DNA from: an uncultured Woeseiaceae bacterium
GTDB lineage: Bacteria > Pseudomonadota > Gammaproteobacteria > Steroidobacterales > Woeseiaceae
NCBI GenBank assembly: GCA_945788625.1
Contig: CALZMQ010000010.1
Location: forward strand, 1-64,000
Length of the DNA: 64,000 nucleotides
Direction: 5' to 3'
Translations under genes and position numbers: made by a program
Shown here: positions 31,763-40,756 of the stretch, piece after piece
Numbering within the stretch: the first letter of the stretch is position 1
Layout of the letters: every line of letters begins with the position of its first letter
The notes under the pieces: model-generated
What the model was told of the DNA's origin: nothing
Databases searched by the model: none
What the model saw: the letters and a program-made list of their open reading frames with translations, nothing else

Positions 31763-31906
31763 GGCTTTTTTCCCTTGAAATGGAGATTGTGCAGGCGGAT
31801 GACGCGACTCTCGCCCGGATTATTGTTAAATTCGCCCTGAACGGCGAGACGCCAATGATAGCACCGCATCCAGAGCCGGTATTACATAAAAATGCCAACC
31901 CTATCT

Positions 31907-31935
31907 CATAACGGTCAATCGCAATTACCTATAAT
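31907..31935 (+). promoter_or_regulatory. Candidate promoter of the CHASE2/kinase module
   Basis: A perfect TATAAT lies at 31930-31935, 30 bases before the TTG start of the CHASE2 gene. The -35 window (31907-31912, CATAAC) matches poorly. It is the only good -10 in the 203-base divergent region between radA and the CHASE2 gene. Confidence 0.4.
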
Positions 31936-31965
31936 TTCGCCCTTAAATCAGGAACATGACCCATC

Positions 31966-33192
31966 TTGAAGAAGGCGAACGTTCGAAAACGTAACCGATT
32001 GATCGCGCTGAGCTTTGTCAGCGTGCTGCTGCTGCTCGTCTACGGGCCGCTGGCACAGTGGTTCGTCGCGGCAGATCGCCTGATCTACGACCAGCTCGCC
32101 GGCAAACTGCCGACCAGGCCGCTCAGTGATGCCTACATCATCAGCATCGACCCGCAGCGAACAAAACCGGACGAGGTCCTGGACCAGTACGGTGCACTCA
32201 TCGAGAAGCTTCAGGCCAGTCGCGTCGGCCGCATCATCCTGCCGGAACCGCCGGAGGTGCCGGCTGCGGAAGAACTGCCCGGGTGGGCGATGCTGATGGC
32301 GTCGGGAAGCCCGGTTTTCGTGCCGTCACGGCACCGCTTCGCTGAAGTCTCGCCTCACAGCGGTTTCGTCAATATCAGCGCGGACAGCGACGGCGTGCTG
32401 CGGCGCTCGAGTCTCTGGCATCTGAATGGCGGCGTCATGTCCCCGTCACTGCCGTTGGCGGTTGCGCTGTACGAATCGGCCACGGCTACGGCGCCGAGAA
32501 TGTCGAGCACCGACGATGCCATCTTCTTCTCCAATTACACCGATGTGCAACGGCTGGAGGTTACGGATGTACTCGGCCTTTCCATGAGCGTGGCGCTCAA
32601 CGGGGCCACGGTGTTCATCGACTCGGATCCCGCGCTGGTCGGTGCGGCAGCCGTGTTGCCGTCCGGTCAATTCGTCACGAACTCCGAGCTTACGGCAGCG
32701 ATACTTGCCGACATTGAAAACGACCGCATGGTCATCTCGCCCGCATGGGTCAAGGCAATGGAGTGGTTGGCGCCGGTCCTGCTCGCCATCGTCTCCGTCT
32801 TGTTCATGCCGGATCGCGATCGACGCGAGATCGCCGTGTTGACGATGGGCGGCGTGTTGTCGCTGCTGCTGATCGAGATCTTGCTGCTGCTGGTACTGCA
32901 CGTGCGTATCGATCTCGGCCGGCCGATCATAGGCCTTCAAGAAAGGCACGGATTTTCTCTCGGCCGGTCGACTGGAACCCGCGTTTGCGGAATTCCGGCG
33001 CTGCGACCCGTCGGAAACGGTCGCCGCGGTTATGTACAAACTCTCGCTGGCGTTCGAGCAGCAAGCGAAACCCGAACGCGCCGAAGCGGTACTCGAATGG
33101 ATGAAGCGAACCCATGGCCCTCATGCCGACGGCAATATGTTGCCATCCAAACTCAGCGGCGCACCTCAGCGACTCGGTCGCTACGTCATTGA
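31966..33192 (+). CDS. CHASE2-domain membrane sensor (N-terminal half of a split receptor kinase)
   Basis: A 408-codon frame starting at TTG. One membrane segment at residues 13-33 precedes a periplasmic CHASE2 domain (from YDQLAGKLPTRPLSDAYIISID to about residue 245), then at least two membrane segments (APVLLAIVSVLFM, VLSLLLIEILLLLVLHVRI). After about residue 322 the sequence becomes low-complexity and Arg-rich and overlaps the kinase gene in another frame, so this tail is probably not native. CHASE2 proteins of this kind normally continue directly into a kinase. The receptor should sense an unknown envelope signal. Confidence 0.75.
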   Translation: MKKANVRKRNRLIALSFVSVLLLLVYGPLAQWFVAADRLIYDQLAGKLPTRPLSDAYIISIDPQRTKPDEVLDQYGALIEKLQASRVGRIILPEPPEVPAAEELPGWAMLMASGSPVFVPSRHRFAEVSPHSGFVNISADSDGVLRRSSLWHLNGGVMSPSLPLAVALYESATATAPRMSSTDDAIFFSNYTDVQRLEVTDVLGLSMSVALNGATVFIDSDPALVGAAAVLPSGQFVTNSELTAAILADIENDRMVISPAWVKAMEWLAPVLLAIVSVLFMPDRDRREIAVLTMGGVLSLLLIEILLLLVLHVRIDLGRPIIGLQERHGFSLGRSTGTRVCGIPALRPVGNGRRGYVQTLAGVRAASETRTRRSGTRMDEANPWPSCRRQYVAIQTQRRTSATRSLRH

Positions 33193-33988
33193 GCGCCGCA
33201 TCGGTCAGGGCGCGATGGGTGCCGTGTACCTTGCCAAGGATCCGCGCATCAATCGTCCCGTCGCCGTCAAGGCAATCCCGATCGAGAAAGAGTTCGAGGA
33301 TGAGGAACTCAAGGAGGCGCGACTGCGCTTCTACCGGGAAGCGGAATCCGCGGGCCGCTTGACGCATCCGAACATCATCACGGTATTCGACGCCGGCGAA
33401 GACAAAGGGCTCGCCTACATCGCCATGGAATACGTGCCGGGAATTGCACTCAAGGACTTCACCGACCGCAACCGGCTGCTGGCCCCGAAGCGTGCACTTG
33501 AATTGTGTGCTGCAACCGCTGAAGCGCTCGACTATGCCCACAACCAGGGCGTAATCCATCGCGATATCAAGCCGGCGAACCTCCTCTACAACCCGAAAGA
33601 CGGTTCGCTGAAGATCAGCGACTTCGGGGTCGCGAGGATCACGGACAATAATCGCACTAAGACCGGTATTGTGCTCGGCACACCCATGTACATGTCGCCG
33701 GAACAACTCGGCGCCGAAAACCTCACGGGGCTATCGGACTTGTTTTCACTTGGTGTTACCCTATACGAGCTTTTGGTAGGCGAGGTACCGTTCAGAGCAT
33801 CGAACATCGCTGTATTGATGACGAAAATAACGACTGAAGATCCGTCCCCGGTTTCCAACCGCCGAGCCGGCGTTCCTCCCAGCGTCGATGCCGTGCTTGC
33901 CAAGGCTCTGGCGAAACGCCCACAAGATCGCTTCTCCTGCGGGGCCGAAATGGCCATCGCACTGCGAAACTGTGCGCAGTTCTCCTGA
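33032..33988 (+). CDS. PknB-like Ser/Thr protein kinase (catalytic half)
   Basis: 318 residues from the first ATG. The kinase domain is complete: glycine loop IGQGAMGAVY (57-66), ATP lysine Lys80, HRDIKPANLL with Asp178, DFG at 197-199, and activation-segment end SPEQL. No Shine-Dalgarno precedes the ATG, and the frame is open back to a TAG at 32930, encoding GTDFLSAGRLEPAF, which looks like an ordinary linker. It was therefore probably translated as part of the CHASE2 protein. It is followed by a PP2C phosphatase and an FHA protein. Confidence 0.85.
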   Translation: MYKLSLAFEQQAKPERAEAVLEWMKRTHGPHADGNMLPSKLSGAPQRLGRYVIERRIGQGAMGAVYLAKDPRINRPVAVKAIPIEKEFEDEELKEARLRFYREAESAGRLTHPNIITVFDAGEDKGLAYIAMEYVPGIALKDFTDRNRLLAPKRALELCAATAEALDYAHNQGVIHRDIKPANLLYNPKDGSLKISDFGVARITDNNRTKTGIVLGTPMYMSPEQLGAENLTGLSDLFSLGVTLYELLVGEVPFRASNIAVLMTKITTEDPSPVSNRRAGVPPSVDAVLAKALAKRPQDRFSCGAEMAIALRNCAQFS

Positions 33989-34017
33989 GCCTGAATGAGC
34001 GATAAAGAACGACAAGT

Positions 34018-34842
34018 ATGAATCTGCGCGGAAAAATAGACTTCGCCGAATTGACCGACACGGGGCGTGTGCGAGAGCACAACGAAGACGCCATCGGGTC
34101 CAATCCGGACATCGGCCTGATGGTGCTCGCGGACGGCATGGGCGGCTACAACGCGGGCGAAGTTGCCAGCGGTATCGCAGTGCAGATCGTCACGGAACTG
34201 GCCGCCGTGGGCGCAAATCGCGAGGCACGTGATGATATCGATCCTCACAGCGGGCTCATGCGGCAATCGATCGTACTCAGGGACGCTGTCTACCGGGCCA
34301 ACAAAATCATCTTCCAGACCGCGCAGAGCCAGACGCACTGCGAAGGCATGGGTACGACGATCGTTGCCTGCATGTTTTACGACGACAAAGTGTCGATCGC
34401 CCACGTCGGTGACTCGCGAGCCTACCGACTCCGGGGCGGCGGCCTCGACCAGATGACGCTCGATCATTCACTGCTGCAGGAACTCGTCGATCGGGGTTTC
34501 TACTCCGAGGAAGAGGCACAGCGATCGACCAACCGCAACTACGTCACCCGTGCCCTGGGTGTCGAACCGACCGTGGAGGTCGAAGTTCATGAGCACGACG
34601 TGTTGCCGGATGACGTTTATCTGCTCTGTTCGGACGGCTTGCCGGACATGGTCGAAGATGACGATATTCACTTAACTATCAGTACTTTTAATGCTAGTCT
34701 TGAGGTGGTTGGTCAACAGCTCGTTGACTTGGCCAACGACCACGGTGGGCGAGACAACATCTCGGTAATGCTTGCACAGGTAAACGAACCTTTCCCTGCG
34801 AAGAAGAGTTTATTTGCGAGAATTGCCGGCTGGTTTCGCTGA
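34018..34842 (+). CDS. PP2C-type Ser/Thr phosphatase (Stp1 family)
   Basis: A 274-residue cytosolic phosphatase. The metal-binding motifs are REHNEDAIG, LADGMGGYNAGE, HVGDSRAYRL, CSDGLPDMV and GGRDNISVML, all in order, so the copy looks active. It probably reverses phosphorylation by the adjacent kinase, a common bacterial pairing. It starts 29 bases after the kinase gene. Confidence 0.93.
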   Translation: MNLRGKIDFAELTDTGRVREHNEDAIGSNPDIGLMVLADGMGGYNAGEVASGIAVQIVTELAAVGANREARDDIDPHSGLMRQSIVLRDAVYRANKIIFQTAQSQTHCEGMGTTIVACMFYDDKVSIAHVGDSRAYRLRGGGLDQMTLDHSLLQELVDRGFYSEEEAQRSTNRNYVTRALGVEPTVEVEVHEHDVLPDDVYLLCSDGLPDMVEDDDIHLTISTFNASLEVVGQQLVDLANDHGGRDNISVMLAQVNEPFPAKKSLFARIAGWFR

Positions 34843-34875
34843 TTAGGGATGCATCGGTCTTAAGAGCGAGAAAAC

Positions 34876-35733
34876 ATGGCACGGTTAATTCTAAGCCTGG
34901 ACAATCAGGTTCTGGCTGAGTACAACATGACCAAAGAGCGCTACACGATTGGGCGCCTACCGGACAACGATGTACGGATAGATAATCCAGCGGTCAGCGG
35001 GCATCACTCGCTAATCATCAACATCCTCAACGATTCCTTCCTCGAGGACCTGAACAGCACCAACGGCACATATGTCAACGGTAAGCTGATCAAGAAACAC
35101 GCATTGCAGCATGGCGACGTCATTACGATCGGCCACCATCAGTTACGTTTTTCCGACCAGCAGACGAACGAATCCGAACAGGATGAATTCGAAAAGACCA
35201 TGGTCATTCCGACCGGCCAGCAAAACGCCGAACAACTCGCCAAGGCCGAACGGGCCGCCGAAGCGGCGGCAGCGGCAGCGGTGGCAAGTGATCCTGTCGA
35301 GGACGCGGCGGCAGCCGTGAGGCTCGACCCTGAAGAGGCGGCGGCGCTGGACGACACACCCGCAGCGGCTCCGGAACCAGCGCCGGAGCCGAAGAAAGTG
35401 GAGCCGGTGGCTCACCTGCAGACACAGACGGGTATTGACCCTGCCTCAGCGCCGAGCGCTCTGCCGCTCGCCAAGTTACAGGTACTGAGCGGCGCATTCG
35501 CCGGGCGTGAGCTGGAGTTGACCAAGGCACTGACGACACTCGGCCGACCGGGCGTGCAGGTCGCGGCAATTACACGGCGAGCCGAAGGCTACTATATCGT
35601 CCACGTGGAATCCGGCGAAGAAGGCGACTACCCGTTGGTAAACGGCCAGCCTATTGGCGCCCAGGCGAGAAAGCTCACCGACAACGACGTCGTGCAACTT
35701 GCTGGCGTCAAGATGGGTTTCTTCGCGTCCTGA
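34876..35733 (+). CDS. FHA-domain phosphothreonine-binding protein
   Basis: A 285-residue protein. Residues about 20-95 form an FHA domain with the signature YTIGRLPDNDVRI, SGHHS and LNSTNGTYVNG, which binds phosphothreonine. A long Ala/Glu/Pro-rich linker (about 110-185) follows. The C-terminal part (LGRPGVQVAAITRRAEGYYIV, NGQPIG) looks like a second, degenerate FHA fold. It has no membrane segment. It probably reads the output of the kinase and phosphatase encoded just upstream. Confidence 0.88.
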   Translation: MARLILSLDNQVLAEYNMTKERYTIGRLPDNDVRIDNPAVSGHHSLIINILNDSFLEDLNSTNGTYVNGKLIKKHALQHGDVITIGHHQLRFSDQQTNESEQDEFEKTMVIPTGQQNAEQLAKAERAAEAAAAAAVASDPVEDAAAAVRLDPEEAAALDDTPAAAPEPAPEPKKVEPVAHLQTQTGIDPASAPSALPLAKLQVLSGAFAGRELELTKALTTLGRPGVQVAAITRRAEGYYIVHVESGEEGDYPLVNGQPIGAQARKLTDNDVVQLAGVKMGFFAS

Positions 35734-35737
35734 GATT

Positions 35738-35760
35738 AATCGCGGCAAGATGCCGCGATT
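35738..35760. terminator. Hairpin between convergent FHA gene and alr
   Basis: AATCGCGGCA and TGCCGCGATT form a perfect 10-bp stem with a 3-base loop between the two stop codons. It can fold in transcripts from both directions. No T-tract follows on either strand, so its strength as a terminator is uncertain. Confidence 0.55.
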
Positions 35761-35761
35761 G

Positions 35762-36865
35762 TCACTCCACGACTTCGCTGTCCTCGCGATTCATCACGCC
35801 GCAAACCAGCTCGTAAGGAATGGCGTCGGCCCACGGTGCAACCTCCTCGACGGGCAGGCCATTGCCCCAGAGTGTTGCGATGTCGCCGACCGCGTCCGTT
35901 GCATTGGCACCCAGGTCGACGGCAATCATGTCCATGGAAACATTACCGATCAACGGGACCCTGCGCCGGTTTATAAGCACCGGCGTGCCGCTTCTGAAGT
36001 GCCGCGAATAGCCGTCGCCATAGCCGGCCGAGATTATGCCGAGCTGCGTATCGGTGTTGCTCACATAGTTGCCTTTATAGCCGACCTTCGCGCCCGCGTG
36101 CAGGGGCTTTACGGAAATCAGTCGAGCTTCAAATTGCATCACGGGCTTGAGCCCGAGATCGGCACCCGCCTGATCCGGAAAAGGTGAGACACCGAACAAG
36201 GCAATGCCCGGGCGAATCCAGTTGTCGCCGGTAAATCCGAATTCCCTGCGTGCATTGGCAATCTCGGGCCAGCCGAGTGTGGCGGGTGTATTGGCGATGC
36301 TGACCGAGCCCTCGAATCCTTCGGCGACCAAGCGAAAGCGCTGCAACTGATCGGCGGTTGTCGCCGACTTCAACTCATCGGCGCTCGAAAGGTGCGTCAT
36401 GAGCCGCACCTCGCCGACGGCTGAGGCGGAGGCAAGTCGGGCAATGACCTTCGCCGCGTCGCCCGGCGAAAATCCGAGCCGGTTCATGCCGGTGTCGAAT
36501 TTCAACCATATTCCGACTTTGCCCGACCCGACGGACTGCAGTAGCTCGATCTGCTCGTGGCAATGCACGACGGGCTCGAATCCCCATTCGATGGCCGCCT
36601 GCATTTCGGCGACGTTCATCACGCCGGCGAGAAGGACGATCGGCGCCTCGATGCCGTTCTCCCTGAGTTCCACCGCCTCCGGCACCCGCGCAACCGCGAA
36701 TGCATCGACGTCCGTCAGGTGCTGCGCCACGGTGACCATACCGTGACCGTAGGCATTAGCCTTGATCACGGCCATGACTTTGGAATCAGGTGCGGCCCTG
36801 CGGATGACCTCGAGATTATGTTTCAGCGCGCCGAGCCGAATAAGTGCCCGTGCTCCGAAACTCAC
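35762..36865 (-). CDS. alr: Alanine racemase
   Basis: A 367-residue PLP enzyme making D-alanine for peptidoglycan. The PLP lysine is in VIKANAYGHG near the N-terminus, and the catalytic tyrosine is in GYGDGYSRHF of the C-terminal domain. Its ATG overlaps the dnaB stop by four bases, making it the last gene of the rpsF to alr group. Confidence 0.96.
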   Translation of the reverse strand: MSFGARALIRLGALKHNLEVIRRAAPDSKVMAVIKANAYGHGMVTVAQHLTDVDAFAVARVPEAVELRENGIEAPIVLLAGVMNVAEMQAAIEWGFEPVVHCHEQIELLQSVGSGKVGIWLKFDTGMNRLGFSPGDAAKVIARLASASAVGEVRLMTHLSSADELKSATTADQLQRFRLVAEGFEGSVSIANTPATLGWPEIANARREFGFTGDNWIRPGIALFGVSPFPDQAGADLGLKPVMQFEARLISVKPLHAGAKVGYKGNYVSNTDTQLGIISAGYGDGYSRHFRSGTPVLINRRRVPLIGNVSMDMIAVDLGANATDAVGDIATLWGNGLPVEEVAPWADAIPYELVCGVMNREDSEVVE

Positions 36866-38259
36866 GGATACGCCTCCTCCGCGTAGGCATCGGGTACCCA
36901 GTTTTCAAACTTGGTGTAACGCCCGACGAACGTTAGCGGAAAGTCGCCGATGGGCCCGTTGCGCTGTTTCGCGATGGCGATATCGGCGATACCCTTGCGT
37001 GGCGTGTCCTGATTGTAGACCTCTTCACGGTAGATGAAGACGATCAGGTCGGCGTCCTGTTCGATGGCTCCCGATTCACGCAGATCGGACATCACGGGGC
37101 GCTTGTCGGTGCGCTGCTCGACGCTTCGATTGAGCTGCGACAAAGCGATGACCGGCAACTCGAGTTCCTTGGCAAGCGCTTTCAGCGATCTCGATATTTC
37201 CGAGATCTCCGTGGCCCGGTTTTCCTTGCTGCCTTCGACCTGCATGAGCTGCAGATAATCGATGACGATCAATCCGAGGCCATGCTCACGATGCAGGCGG
37301 CGCGCCCTCGCACGGATTTCGGTCGGCGACAAACTCGGCGTATCGTCGATGTAAATCGGCGCCTCTGACATCAGTTGCACCGCAGTGTTGATGCGCGACC
37401 AGTCTTCGTCTGGGAAATTGCCGGTTCGCAGGTGCGTCTGGTCGACTCGGCCCAGCGAAGAAATCATCCTGAACGCCAGTTGTTGCGAGGGCATTTCCAT
37501 CGAGAAAATAGCCGTCGGTACCCTGGAGCCAATCGCCGCGTTTTCCGCGATATTGACGGCGAGCGTGGTCTTGCCCATCGATGGACGTCCAGCAATGATG
37601 ACCAGGTCGCCGGCTTGCAGGCCCGCCGTCATCTTGTCGAACTCGTTGTAACCGCTGGGTATTCCGGTAATGCTGCCATCTGACTGATGCAGCAGGTCGA
37701 TTCGATCCACGGCCTCCGGGAGAATCTGCTTCAGTGACTTGAAACCCCTGCGGCCGCGACTCCCCTTCTCGGCGATCTCGAATACCATGCGCTCGGCATC
37801 GTCGAGGACCTGAGAGGCGGTGCGCCCGTCCGTCGCGAACGCATTGCCGCTGATTTCGTTGCCCGCATTGATCAGAGCCCGAAGTGTGGATCGTTCGCGG
37901 AGAATTTTTGCGTATGCGCGGGCGTTTGCCGCTCCTGCGGTCTCGTTGGCAAGCGTTGCCAGGTACTCGAGTCCACCCGCCTGCTCCAGCTCGCCGCGGC
38001 TGTCCAGGCTCTCGGAGACCGTAACGACGTCGCAAGGGCTGCCGCCTTCCACCAGGTCGGCAATGGCGGCGAATATCAGCCGATGGTCCTTGCGGTAAAA
38101 GTCTTCGGCGATGACTACGTCGGCGACCTTGTCCCAGGCCTGTGCGTTGAGCATAAGGCCACCGATCAGGGCTTGCTCGGCTTCGATGGAGTTGGGTGGC
38201 ACCTTGAGGCGCTGCTCGGCGCCCCCGTCTGCAAAGCCATCGTCCAGAGCTCGGACCAT
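36862..38259 (-). CDS. dnaB: Replicative DNA helicase DnaB
   Basis: A 465-residue hexameric helicase. The N-terminal helical domain begins KVPPNSIEAEQALIGGLML. The RecA-like domain has Walker A GRPSMGKTTLA and the IVIDYLQLM Walker B. The ATG at 38259 is preferred because AGGGGA lies about 10 bases upstream; a TTG 12 codons earlier has no comparable site. It follows rplI by 65 bases. Confidence 0.96.
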   Translation of the reverse strand: MVRALDDGFADGGAEQRLKVPPNSIEAEQALIGGLMLNAQAWDKVADVVIAEDFYRKDHRLIFAAIADLVEGGSPCDVVTVSESLDSRGELEQAGGLEYLATLANETAGAANARAYAKILRERSTLRALINAGNEISGNAFATDGRTASQVLDDAERMVFEIAEKGSRGRRGFKSLKQILPEAVDRIDLLHQSDGSITGIPSGYNEFDKMTAGLQAGDLVIIAGRPSMGKTTLAVNIAENAAIGSRVPTAIFSMEMPSQQLAFRMISSLGRVDQTHLRTGNFPDEDWSRINTAVQLMSEAPIYIDDTPSLSPTEIRARARRLHREHGLGLIVIDYLQLMQVEGSKENRATEISEISRSLKALAKELELPVIALSQLNRSVEQRTDKRPVMSDLRESGAIEQDADLIVFIYREEVYNQDTPRKGIADIAIAKQRNGPIGDFPLTFVGRYTKFENWVPDAYAEEAYP

Positions 38260-38324
38260 ATTGTGAGTTCCCCTGCCGGTCAGTGTCGGTAACAATCCCG
38301 ACTTAAAGGTAACACAGCCGGCCG

Positions 38325-38774
38325 TTACTCGGCAGCAACTACCCTGACTGTGACCGCGGCGTTGACTTCACTGTGCAGGTGAACGCCGACCGTAAAATCA
38401 CCGAGTTCGTGGATGGGGCCATCCGGCATGCGCACTTCGGCACGTTCAACCTCGACCTGCACGTTTGCGAAGGCTTCGGCAATATCAATTGGCCCGACGG
38501 AACCGAACAGTTTGCCTTCGCTGCCCGCGTTGGCCTGGATGACGAGTTCGAGCCCGTCGATCGATTTGGCGCGCTCCTGTGCCTTGGCAACTTCTTCGGC
38601 AGCGGCTTTCTCGAGCTCTGAACGGCGTGCTTCGATAGCCTTGATGTTCTTGGCAGTAGCGAGCGCAGCCTTGCCTTGCGGCAGGAGGTAGTTGCGGCCG
38701 TAGCCCGGCTTGACCTTCACCATGTCGCCAATGCCGCCGAGGTTTTCCACATTTTCCAACAAGATAACGTTCAT
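38325..38774 (-). CDS. rplI: 50S ribosomal protein L9 (bL9)
   Basis: A 149-residue protein with the bL9 signature MNVILLENVENLGGIGDMVKV and GYGRNYLLPQGKA, a long connecting helix and a C-terminal domain. It lies 12 bases after the DUF2232-like gene in the rpsF operon. Confidence 0.97.
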   Translation of the reverse strand: MNVILLENVENLGGIGDMVKVKPGYGRNYLLPQGKAALATAKNIKAIEARRSELEKAAAEEVAKAQERAKSIDGLELVIQANAGSEGKLFGSVGPIDIAEAFANVQVEVERAEVRMPDGPIHELGDFTVGVHLHSEVNAAVTVRVVAAE

Positions 38775-38786
38775 TCTTCGAACCTT

Positions 38787-39653
38787 TTAAGCTTTTTTCA
38801 TACGGCGCCGAAAATCGAACCAGGCGTCCGTGTAACCAAATACCGCCAATGCCGTCATGAGCAATATGTTCAGCAACGGCAACAACGCATAAACCGCGAC
38901 CAGCGCTGCCAGCGGCAACCGCCCTTCGCCGTGCAACCAGTGCACGATAGCCAGGCCCTGTAGCCAGAACAACACGAACATGACGAACGCGAGATTCTGC
39001 AGCCAGCTTGCGCCTGTCACAAATGCCAACATCGACATCAGCGCCATAGTGAACGCAATGACCTTGCCAAAATTCAAATCCCGAAACCGGCCAAACTCGC
39101 CGGTTTCACGCGGCAAACGCTTATAAAGCGCGTACCCCAACAGCAGCCCCGCGACGTACAGCAACCAAAACGCCAAAACGGCGAATACCGTCATCACCTC
39201 GGCGGGCGGCAATTCTGCCTTCAGCGGCAGGTTGTTTTGCCGCACGATCTCCGCCATCGCCGTGAGCTGCGTCTGCCAAAAAGCAACCGGGTCGGACACG
39301 ACGACGTAAAAGCCGATCATGGCCAATACGGCAATGATCACCGACACCTGTAGCGTCAATGTCAGCGACCGTGCATTCAACAACAACATGGCCAATACCA
39401 CCGCCGGCCCCCAGGCAAGCACGATCACCGCCACTACCGCTGCGATCGACTCGCCGAAAATCAGCGATACCGTCAACAGCACCGCGGCAGCTATTGCGGC
39501 TAAGATCCCGGCCCGCCTCGGCCCCTCCGCCAGTACCAGCAGCACCATGATGGCAATACTGACCAGTTGTAACGCCGCCAGCAATAAAGTGGCGACCAAT
39601 CCCAGTACGGCGTTTTGCGGACGGGCAACCAGCCACGAGGCAAACGCCTGCAC
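38787..39653 (-). CDS. DUF2232-like integral membrane protein
   Basis: About 288 residues with eight or nine hydrophobic segments and little hydrophilic sequence. Its place between rpsR and rplI and its topology match the YybS/DUF2232 family, whose role is unknown. The GTG at 39653, preceded by AGGGGGT, is chosen because the frame further upstream overlaps rpsR and lacks hydrophobic character. The C-terminus is basic (DFRRRMKKA). Confidence 0.75.
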   Translation of the reverse strand: MQAFASWLVARPQNAVLGLVATLLLAALQLVSIAIMVLLVLAEGPRRAGILAAIAAAVLLTVSLIFGESIAAVVAVIVLAWGPAVVLAMLLLNARSLTLTLQVSVIIAVLAMIGFYVVVSDPVAFWQTQLTAMAEIVRQNNLPLKAELPPAEVMTVFAVLAFWLLYVAGLLLGYALYKRLPRETGEFGRFRDLNFGKVIAFTMALMSMLAFVTGASWLQNLAFVMFVLFWLQGLAIVHWLHGEGRLPLAALVAVYALLPLLNILLMTALAVFGYTDAWFDFRRRMKKA

Positions 39654-39670
39654 GAGACCCCCTGCGACTT

Positions 39671-39895
39671 TTAGTGCCGGTCGGTATACGGCAACAGCGC
39701 GAGATAACGAGCGCGCTTCACTGCCGTTGCCAGCTGCCGCTGGTAGTGTGCTTTGGTGCCTGTAATTCGGCTCGGAACGATCTTGCCCGTCTCGGTAACG
39801 TAGGCTTTTAGCAGATTGAGATCCTTGTAGTCGATCTCTTTGATGCCTTCGGCTGTGAAACGGCAATACTTACGCCTGCGTGAATAACGACTCAT
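39671..39895 (-). CDS. rpsR: 30S ribosomal protein S18 (bS18)
   Basis: A 74-residue protein with the bS18 signature [12 protein letters not shown] and [22 protein letters not shown]. The ATG at 39895 has GAGGAGA about 9 bases upstream. It binds next to S6, which is encoded immediately upstream. Confidence 0.97.
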   Translation of the reverse strand: MSRYSRRRKYCRFTAEGIKEIDYKDLNLLKAYVTETGKIVPSRITGTKAHYQRQLATAVKRARYLALLPYTDRH

Positions 39896-39906
39896 CAAAA
39901 TTCTCC

Positions 39907-40554
39907 TCAGGCGCTCTTCGCGGCCGCTTCGTCAGTTGCGGGGGCTTCGGCTTCAGCTGGCACTTCGGCTTCAGCCGGCACTTCGGCTTCAGCTAGCACT
40001 TCGGCTTCAGCTGGCACTTCGGCTTCAGCCGGCACTTCGGCTTCAGCCGGTGCTGCCTCGGCAGTTTCGGCAGCCTCATCCTTCGCCGGAGTGTCTTCTG
40101 ACGCTTTCGTGGCAGCGTCTTCACCTGCCTTGTCCGCCTGCTTTTCTTCGGCAGACTCGGTCCGCATCGCAGATTCCGCGGCGGCTTTCGCTTCGCGACG
40201 CTGTTGTGCTTCCTTTTCCTTGGCCTTTTCTTCGGCCACGGCGACGGCCATCGGTGACGCCTCGGTCACCGCTTCGTCGCGGGAAAGCACCAGGTGGCGC
40301 AACACGGCATCGTTGAACTTGAATGCGCTCTTGATTTCCTTGATGACGGGAAATTCGCACTCCACGTTCAGCAGGGCGTAATGTGCTTTGTGGATTTTGT
40401 TGATCGGGTGAGCCAGTTGGCGCCGTCCCCAATCTTCGCTGCGGTTAATTGTGCCGCCGGATTCGGTCACCATGCCCTGGTAACGCTCAACCATGGCAGG
40501 AACCTGCTCGCTCTGGTCCGGATGGACCAGAAACACTATTTCGTAATGTCTCAT
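39907..40554 (-). CDS. rpsF: 30S ribosomal protein S6 (bS6) with long acidic tail
   Basis: A 215-residue protein. Residues 1-100 are an ordinary S6 domain ([34 protein letters not shown]). The remaining 115 or so residues are a Glu/Ala/Lys-rich extension ending in six tandem hexapeptides, far longer than the short glutamate tail of E. coli S6. The ATG at 40554 follows AGGGACGACA. An earlier start at 40599 adds residues with no S6 match. It is the first gene of the rpsF-rpsR operon. Confidence 0.94.
   Translation of the reverse strand: MRHYEIVFLVHPDQSEQVPAMVERYQGMVTESGGTINRSEDWGRRQLAHPINKIHKAHYALLNVECEFPVIKEIKSAFKFNDAVLRHLVLSRDEAVTEASPMAVAVAEEKAKEKEAQQRREAKAAAESAMRTESAEEKQADKAGEDAATKASEDTPAKDEAAETAEAAPAEAEVPAEAEVPAEAEVLAEAEVPAEAEVPAEAEAPATDEAAAKSA
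39943..40050 (-). repeat. Six 18-bp tandem repeats within rpsF
   Basis: Six consecutive 18-base units encode PAEAEV (one reads LAEAEV and the last PAEAEA). They differ from one another at only a few positions, suggesting recent expansion by slippage or unequal exchange. Reading frame is preserved. Confidence 0.95.
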
Positions 40555-40655
40555 TGTCGTCCCTTTTGGATGAAATCCCGTCCGGGAGGCTGACCGCATT
40601 CTTCAGACAACCCTTGGGATTACAGCCACCCGGCTATTCCGGTGTGGCAAGAGGT

Positions 40656-40678
40656 AAAAAAACCGCCCTATTGAGCGG
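40656..40678 (-). terminator. Intrinsic terminator after rlmB
   Basis: On the minus strand CCGCTC-AATA-GGGCGG forms a 6-bp stem with a 4-base loop followed by seven Ts. It lies about 80 bases past the rlmB stop and should end the rnr-rlmB transcript before rpsF. Confidence 0.8.
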
Positions 40679-40756
40679 GGAGGCGCATCCTACCCAACCG
40701 ACGGCCTCGACGCAAGGCATAAAGTGCGCAATATCAAGGATCTGGCCGTTCGCCCG

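Noticed and set aside
39943-40050. Regular 18-bp repeats that might suggest a CRISPR-like array
   Set aside because: There are no unique spacers; the units are contiguous and in frame within rpsF.
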